Part shown: positions 6,001 through 7,836 of the stretch, in pieces
How positions within the stretch are numbered: the stretch's first letter is position 1
Layout of the letters: each line of letters begins with the position of its first letter
Source: an uncultured Chloroflexaceae bacterium
GTDB taxonomy: Bacteria > Chloroflexota > Chloroflexia > Chloroflexales > Chloroflexaceae
DNA: 7,836 nucleotides
Assembly: GCA_937141995.1 (NCBI GenBank)
Contig: CAKZQX010000162.1
Coordinates: 1 to 7,836, forward strand
Direction of reading: 5' to 3'
Position numbers and translations under genes: made by a program
Notes under the pieces: model-generated
What the model saw: only the letters and a program-made list of their open reading frames with translations
Databases searched by the model: none
What the model was told of the DNA's origin: nothing

Positions 6001-6538
6001 AGAGGTACTTCGCTCCTTTCTGTATGTCCAGTTTGCGCGTTCGCAGCATGACGACCTTCCCGCCGGCGAGGTAGGGGATGGTGATAACGCCGCGTAGCAG
6101 TCCCTTGGGTATGCCCTGCGGTCCCAGGAGCCCCCCCAGGCGTGCCCCGTCGTAGGCGTCCTTATTTCGATGCCAGAGCACCGTCCCGACACCATCCCGC
6201 CATACATCCGGGTGATAGCCCAACCGTACCTGGTGGATGGTCTCATCGGTGAGGCCGCGTGAACGTAGGTAATGCAGGGCCGGTGCGCCGTCCCGGGTCC
6301 AGAGCGCTGCCGTACACCATTCTGCAACCGCCGTATAGCCATAGTGCGCCTGGTCGATCTGTTCCGGGTCAAGCCGACGCAGTGGCTGGCGGGTCGGGGT
6401 ACTGGTCGGGTCGGCTGTTTCGACATGCCGGCACTGGTTGCAGATCCAGAACGGACTGCCGCCGTTTCGTGGTCGTGTGACCAGATAGAATCGGTCTTCG
6501 CCGCCGCAGCGTGGGCAGGATCGCGTATGTCTCTTCAA
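3014..6538 (-). CDS. Primase-helicase (zinc finger, TOPRIM, P-loop ATPase) with repeat-rich linker and RHH-like tail
   Basis: This 1174-residue protein is probably the replication initiator of the element, combining primer synthesis and DNA unwinding. The start chosen is TTG at 6538, overlapping the upstream stop as TTGA, with GGGAG (6547-6551) 8 bases upstream. A longer reading to a TTG at 6583 has no ribosome binding site. Domains: CHC2-like zinc finger, C8-P-R-C11 and C33-N-Q-C36; TOPRIM, with LTEGELKAL (211-219), AVGQPGVG (228-235) and VVIAYDVE (250-257); coiled region about 280-340; ATPase, with Walker A-like SGALKT (596-601), Walker B LLIDD (648-652), sensor-like CIVFSTAED (about 693-700) and an Arg in IEARLM (about 713). 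A second zinc ribbon has C867, C870, C883 and C894, followed by a winged-helix-like segment (about 935-985). Residues about 1011-1090 are a low-complexity linker encoded by the 8-bp repeat cluster. Residues about 1122-1174 resemble a ribbon-helix-helix. The ATPase family is not certain (DUF927-like or related). The P-loop lacks the usual glycine before Lys. Confidence 0.88.
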   Translation of the reverse strand: MKRHTRSCPRCGGEDRFYLVTRPRNGGSPFWICNQCRHVETADPTSTPTRQPLRRLDPEQIDQAHYGYTAVAEWCTAALWTRDGAPALHYLRSRGLTDETIHQVRLGYHPDVWRDGVGTVLWHRNKDAYDGARLGGLLGPQGIPKGLLRGVITIPYLAGGKVVMLRTRKLDIQKGAKYLSPAGVSLYAGATPTLYLLDSLAALEDGAPVVLTEGELKALLPHQMGIPAVGQPGVGYLPEAFIRQLARRTVVIAYDVEARRDPFQMSPGEAWTLRAVENLTGIGIRRQIAATSTALEEIRTQTKSASTEEQVLFMTQLEALTTQIQTLRTKLDDLQRLAIRVKVLRLPRPYTTPKIDLDLFARKHGPATLSTLVAQAQDAERWYDLHHGGGYAYERGGIYNGVMVANYQARITETVYQCDGQQTTAIQRLALRTPSGRSLDCEISAEDWADDRQARLALRAGLREGTFDDNPREVLRAVRLLSNQGDAPIERTVYTCTGWEQIGNRWHFLASDGAITAEGTTPVVRAEIDPSAIGNHYTLCGPGDAAEGAAAWLRFLRGELCPQPLALILAGQATLPLLHRFSGNTARSLVWLFHQSGALKTALIRAGVMALYGPSFTAERADGASVPKWDATSVGLGMLVFYYRDMPLLIDDYKQGVIHPDQFKRFLHNYSESTGRTRGTKTQQIDRIRPARCIVFSTAEDLPSVGDYGIEARLMAMQLHPNVTRPDALADLQRAGAAGHLVAFWRQFVQALAGTLDATGADGMRERLQALIRADDRELPGHKRAAGSLRQNRVAWLVLSHWLQEAGYISAAEAQTLNAAHLEARGLLADVLVARQKESRPATIFCTVLAELIQSGEFTLEHPGMTCPRCDAPLKPTDDGWYCTGEVGEFRAQCNYHLPARNVMGFVCEDGSIGVYKQKAFKEVNRVCSDQRQPLSFSQTAILQQLEADGLLACRGNRGDFTVRRRNPSRTWEGADKGNTPKWVLALKPAALHLDEDEPTEDASVSEKKESVCKNYGSPGSPWITPALPHQDAKSKQDNCGSPMDHHGSPENFGVRSDPGDPQVIHSYGSPSIASGHAKRGGDPGDPYFLTYTSNMSLEVEGVNGSEGTTPQQRPIVLPAREDITIRVRRDLVNRARELLRQVGTPAELATELEVKTINQLQQFISMLEERRNQ
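3023..3027 (-). promoter_or_regulatory. Shine-Dalgarno that sets the GTG start of the ParB-like gene
   Basis: GGAGG on the minus strand lies 5 bases before the GTG at 3017, within the final codons of the primase gene. It supports the GTGA overlap as the true junction. Confidence 0.75.
3276..3295 (+). repeat. Left arm of the 20-bp inverted repeat framing the cluster
   Basis: TATGGATCACCTGGATCACC is the exact reverse complement of 3474-3493. With one 1-base gap and one mismatch the similarity extends outwards through an A-run to ATGT (3265-3268), giving arms of about 30 bases. It contains two copies of the 8-bp word spaced 9 bp apart. Confidence 0.8.
3279..3490. repeat. Cluster of 12 GGATCACC/GGTGATCC words; iteron or origin-like
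   Basis: GGATCACC occurs at 3279, 3288, 3343 and 3354, with an imperfect copy (last base T) at 3363. The reverse form GGTGATCC occurs at 3327, 3390, 3400, 3411, 3464, 3474 and 3483. Neighbouring starts within groups are 9, 10 or 11 bp apart, close to one helical turn. On the coding strand the word is read as Gly-Ser-Pro or Gly-Asp-Pro, but also as Trp-Ile-Thr-Pro (copy 3464), Met-Asp-His-His (3400) and Val-Ile-His (3343). All three frames are therefore used, so conservation is at the DNA level. Iteron clusters in or beside replication genes are known from plasmids and phages (established knowledge). Use as the origin here is inference. Every copy contains GATC. Confidence 0.85.
3474..3493 (-). 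repeat. Right arm of the 20-bp inverted repeat framing the cluster
   Basis: GGTGATCCAGGTGATCCATA is the reverse complement of 3276-3295. Beyond it, the T-run and ACAT (3500-3503) mirror the A-run and ATGT outside the left arm. The two arms bound the repeat cluster almost symmetrically. Confidence 0.8.
5448..5463. promoter_or_regulatory. 16-bp perfect palindrome, parS-like site 3
   Basis: TGTTTGCGCGCAAACA, inside the primase-helicase gene just after its TOPRIM region, is identical over all 16 bases to the copy at 2797-2812. It again encodes Phe-Ala-Arg-Lys, so codon-level coincidence between these two copies is possible. The third copy (1317) is read in another frame, which argues for a DNA-level role. 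Confidence 0.55.
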
Positions 6539-6765
6539 AACGGTATCTCCCAGGGCTTCAAATCGGGCGGGTCGTTCAGACAATCAGGGGGTGGATCGGC
6601 TGGCCGGAGGCTGCGCTCTAACTCGTGAGTTCCCGGCCAGAAGCGCACCAGGCGGTGGCCCAGGTTGCCGATGGGCTCAGCAAAATGTGGCAGGTAGACG
6701 ACGCCATCCCATAGCTTGCGCTGCCGTGGCGTTTTCCGTACAATAGCACTGGTACATGTTGTCAT
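6535..6765 (-). CDS. 76-residue protein of unknown function coupled to the primase gene
   Basis: The product begins MTTCTSAIVRKTPRQRKLWD and ends LKPWEIPF. The ATG at 6765 has AGGA (6775-6778) 9 bases upstream. The stop TGA (6537-6535) overlaps the TTG start of the primase-helicase as TTGA, the same arrangement as the next two junctions. That is the best evidence that this frame is translated. The middle (VVYLPHFAEPIGNLGHRLVRFWPGTHELE) has an ordinary amino-acid mix, and the end is proline-rich. No domain is recognised. A competing short frame (32 codons, starting at the ATG about 10 bases upstream) overlaps its 5' end but lacks a ribosome binding site. Confidence 0.6.
   Translation of the reverse strand: MTTCTSAIVRKTPRQRKLWDGVVYLPHFAEPIGNLGHRLVRFWPGTHELERSLRPADPPPDCLNDPPDLKPWEIPF
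6547..6551 (-). promoter_or_regulatory. Shine-Dalgarno that decides the TTG start of the primase-helicase
   Basis: GGGAG on the minus strand lies 8 bases before the TTG at 6538. No comparable site precedes the more upstream in-frame TTG at 6583. Together with the TTGA overlap it supports the shorter primase, whose zinc finger begins 7 residues after the start. Confidence 0.6.
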
Positions 6766-6781
6766 TTTGGTTCATCCTGGA

Positions 6782-6812
6782 GCCGCGTGGAATCTGGTCC
6801 ATTCCGCGCGGC
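6782..6812. repeat. Hairpin in the gap between two small genes
   Basis: GCCGCGTGGAAT (6782-6793) and ATTCCGCGCGGC (6801-6812) form a 12-bp stem around a 7-base loop. One pair is G-T when read on the plus strand and A-C on the minus strand. It lies in the 54-base gap after the RHH-like gene and just before the ribosome binding site of the 76-residue gene. A short TTT follows on the plus strand, and no T-run follows on the minus strand. It could be an attenuator or mRNA-processing structure. A strong terminator for the minus-strand operon is not supported. Confidence 0.5.
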
Positions 6813-6819
6813 TTTGTCG

Positions 6820-7074
6820 TTATACGGCGTCTTCGATAATGTGCAGGGTTTCCTTCAGCCGTCGCTGGGTGATGCTGAGTGTTTCGGTTAGCTGCTCGAT
6901 CCGCTTTCGCTGCCTTGTCTTTTCTGCCAGGTAGCCCGCTAGTGTCCCCTCCATCCATTCCTCAAAGTTGAATAGGTAGTCCTCACCTTTCCTCAGCGCC
7001 GCCAGTTCGTCGCGCCACAGTTGCTCCAGCGCGGCGGCAGTTGCATCAGGGAGTTGAATGCTGTACTTCTGCAT
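6820..7074 (-). CDS. Small protein, ribbon-helix-helix-like N-terminus with coiled-coil tail
   Basis: This 84-residue protein begins MQKYSIQLPDATAAALEQLW. The ATG at 7074 is chosen because GGAGG (7080-7084) lies 5 bases upstream. A longer frame from a TTG at 7086 would overlap that site. Residues 2-9 have the alternating pattern of an RHH beta strand. They are followed by a predicted helix (about 10-27), a second helix around FEEWMEGTLAGYLAEK (about 37-52) and a long charged heptad-like helix to the end (KRIEQLTETLSITQRRLKETLHIIEDAV). RHH proteins commonly act as dimeric repressors or partition/relaxosome accessory proteins. The assignment here rests on pattern only. It sits 29 bases after the antirepressor gene, probably in the same transcript. 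Confidence 0.75.
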   Translation of the reverse strand: MQKYSIQLPDATAAALEQLWRDELAALRKGEDYLFNFEEWMEGTLAGYLAEKTRQRKRIEQLTETLSITQRRLKETLHIIEDAV

Positions 7075-7103
7075 GGTTGCCTCCAAAGTTCAATTTGAGA
7101 GAT

Positions 7104-7835
7104 TTAGTTCCGCCGGTCATCGTCGGGCAGGATGTACAGCCCGTGGTCAATCTTCTTCAGCACGCCCTGGCGTGCCAGCTTGCTCAAGCGGTTGTAGACC
7201 TGGCTGCGCAGGATGTAAGGGTCGTTGAGCGCTGTTGCAATGGCTTCAAAGATTTCTATGGCGCGTATGGGCTGTTCCGACTGCTGAATGATGGTGATGA
7301 TGGTCTGTGCTTTCAGTGGGCCCGCCGGTCGGCGGGCTTTCGCCGATGCGGTCGGTTGCGCCGGTTGCGCCGGTTGCGCTTCCAGCCGGTTGAGTTTCTC
7401 GGTAAGCTCCTGCACCCGGGCGGCCAGCGCTTCCAGGGTGGCCGATGTGGCCGGGGCGGCCGGTTGCGTGAATGCCTCAAAGAGCTTCTGGTAGCAGGTG
7501 TGTTTGTAGATGATCAGCTTCTCCCGCAGTTCGGGGCGCACCTGGGAGGCGCTGAAGCCAAAAATAAAGCCGTTGATGTATTCCACGGGCAGGCAGAGAG
7601 TCTTGTACTGTTTGCCGTCGGCGGCAGTTATGTGTATTTCACACATAACTGAACTGAGGACTTCATCGCGCATGATGCGCTGGCGCGCACCTACCCAATC
7701 TGCTCCCAGGACTTCACAGAACGGCTTCAGCGGAACGTACGACCGCTCGATCCCGGCCTCGATCACCCGTACCACCTGGTGGGTATCCTGGTCAATGATC
7801 GCGGTGCGCTGACTGATGACAATAGCATCGCTCAT
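7104..7835 (-). CDS. Phage-type antirepressor (P22_AR_N domain) with C-terminal winged-helix-like domain
   Basis: This is a 243-residue protein. Residues about 10-122 match the P22 antirepressor N-terminal family as I know it: RSYVPLKPFCEVLGADWVGARQRIMRDEVL (31-60), DGKQYKTLCLPVEYINGFIFGF (73-94) and PELREKLIIYKHTCYQKLFEAF (101-122). A short leucine-rich coiled coil (about 131-152) and a QPAQPAQP linker follow. A second domain (about 175-237: IRAIEIFEAIATALNDPYILRSQVYNRLSKLARQGVLKKIDHGLYIL) has the helix-helix-wing pattern of a winged helix, ending in a typical wing (GVLKKIDHGLYIL). In phages this N-terminal domain occurs in proteins that inactivate repressors. The added DNA-binding-like domain suggests a regulator that may touch DNA itself. 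The ATG at 7835 is one base from the window edge, so a further upstream start cannot be excluded. Confidence 0.87.
   Translation of the reverse strand: MSDAIVISQRTAIIDQDTHQVVRVIEAGIERSYVPLKPFCEVLGADWVGARQRIMRDEVLSSVMCEIHITAADGKQYKTLCLPVEYINGFIFGFSASQVRPELREKLIIYKHTCYQKLFEAFTQPAAPATSATLEALAARVQELTEKLNRLEAQPAQPAQPTASAKARRPAGPLKAQTIITIIQQSEQPIRAIEIFEAIATALNDPYILRSQVYNRLSKLARQGVLKKIDHGLYILPDDDRRN
7353..7379. repeat. Three tandem copies of a 9-bp unit encoding a Gln-Pro-Ala linker
   Basis: CGGTTGCGC is repeated exactly three times (7353, 7362, 7371). On the coding strand it encodes the QPAQPAQP linker between the coiled coil and the winged-helix-like domain of the antirepressor. Because the unit is a multiple of three, copy number could change linker length without breaking the frame. 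Confidence 0.8.
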
Positions 7836-7836
7836 G

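Noticed and set aside
7320..7340. GCCCGCC-GGTC-GGCGGGC hairpin followed by TTT, looking like a plus-strand terminator
   Set aside because: It lies in the middle of the antirepressor coding region, there is no plus-strand gene to terminate, and the sequence encodes Ala-Arg-Arg-Pro-Ala-Gly normally.

Overview
The window is one block of genes, all on the minus strand and read from right to left. It looks like the replication, maintenance and regulation module of a mobile element (plasmid, phage-plasmid or integrative element) carried by a fairly GC-rich bacterium. There is no rRNA, tRNA or housekeeping gene to fix the taxonomy. The style of the large proteins (zinc-ribbon-rich ParB, P22_AR_N regulator, primase-helicase with a relaxed P-loop) reminds me of accessory regions in Chloroflexota, but that is only an impression. 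Start codons vary (ATG, GTG, TTG) and most starts have clear Shine-Dalgarno sequences.

Layout in the direction of transcription: (1) 7835-7104, a phage-type antirepressor (P22_AR_N domain) with a coiled coil, a QPAQPA linker and a C-terminal winged-helix-like domain. (2) 7074-6820, a small protein with a ribbon-helix-helix-like start and a coiled-coil tail. (3) A short gap with a hairpin, then 6765-6535, a 76-residue protein of unknown function. (4) 6538-3014, a large primase-helicase (CHC2-type zinc finger, TOPRIM, degenerate P-loop ATPase, second zinc ribbon, repeat-rich linker, RHH-like tail). (5) 3017-1290, a ParB/Spo0J-family protein with additional Cys clusters. (6) 1293-865, a small Cys-containing acidic protein. 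(7) A 95-base gap with two tandem hairpins, then two membrane proteins, 769-134 and the start of another at 125 that runs off the left edge. Genes 3 to 6 are joined by three successive 4-base start/stop overlaps (TTGA, GTGA, ATGA), so they are almost certainly one translationally coupled unit.

Two DNA-level signals lie inside these coding regions and are not explained by the proteins. First, a perfect 16-bp palindrome, TGTTTGCRYGCAAACA, occurs three times (1317-1332, 2797-2812, 5448-5463). It shares the outer TGTTT...AAACA of the classical bacterial parS site but has a different centre. Two copies lie inside the parB-like gene and one inside the primase gene, and the copies are read in two different reading frames. 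They are good candidates for the cognate centromere or operator of the ParB-like protein. Second, the 3' part of the primase gene holds 12 copies of an 8-bp word (GGATCACC, either orientation; 11 perfect) in about 212 bp. They are spaced mostly 9-11 bp apart and are read in all three frames. The cluster is framed by a perfect 20-bp inverted repeat. This resembles an iteron cluster or replication-origin-like site embedded in the primase gene.

Working model (inference): the primase-helicase starts replication of the element, possibly at the repeat cluster in its own gene. The ParB-like protein handles segregation or regulation through the palindromes. The antirepressor and the RHH-like protein control the switch. 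The membrane proteins at the left may begin a transfer or envelope module. No ParA, integrase, relaxase or capsid gene is visible in the window.
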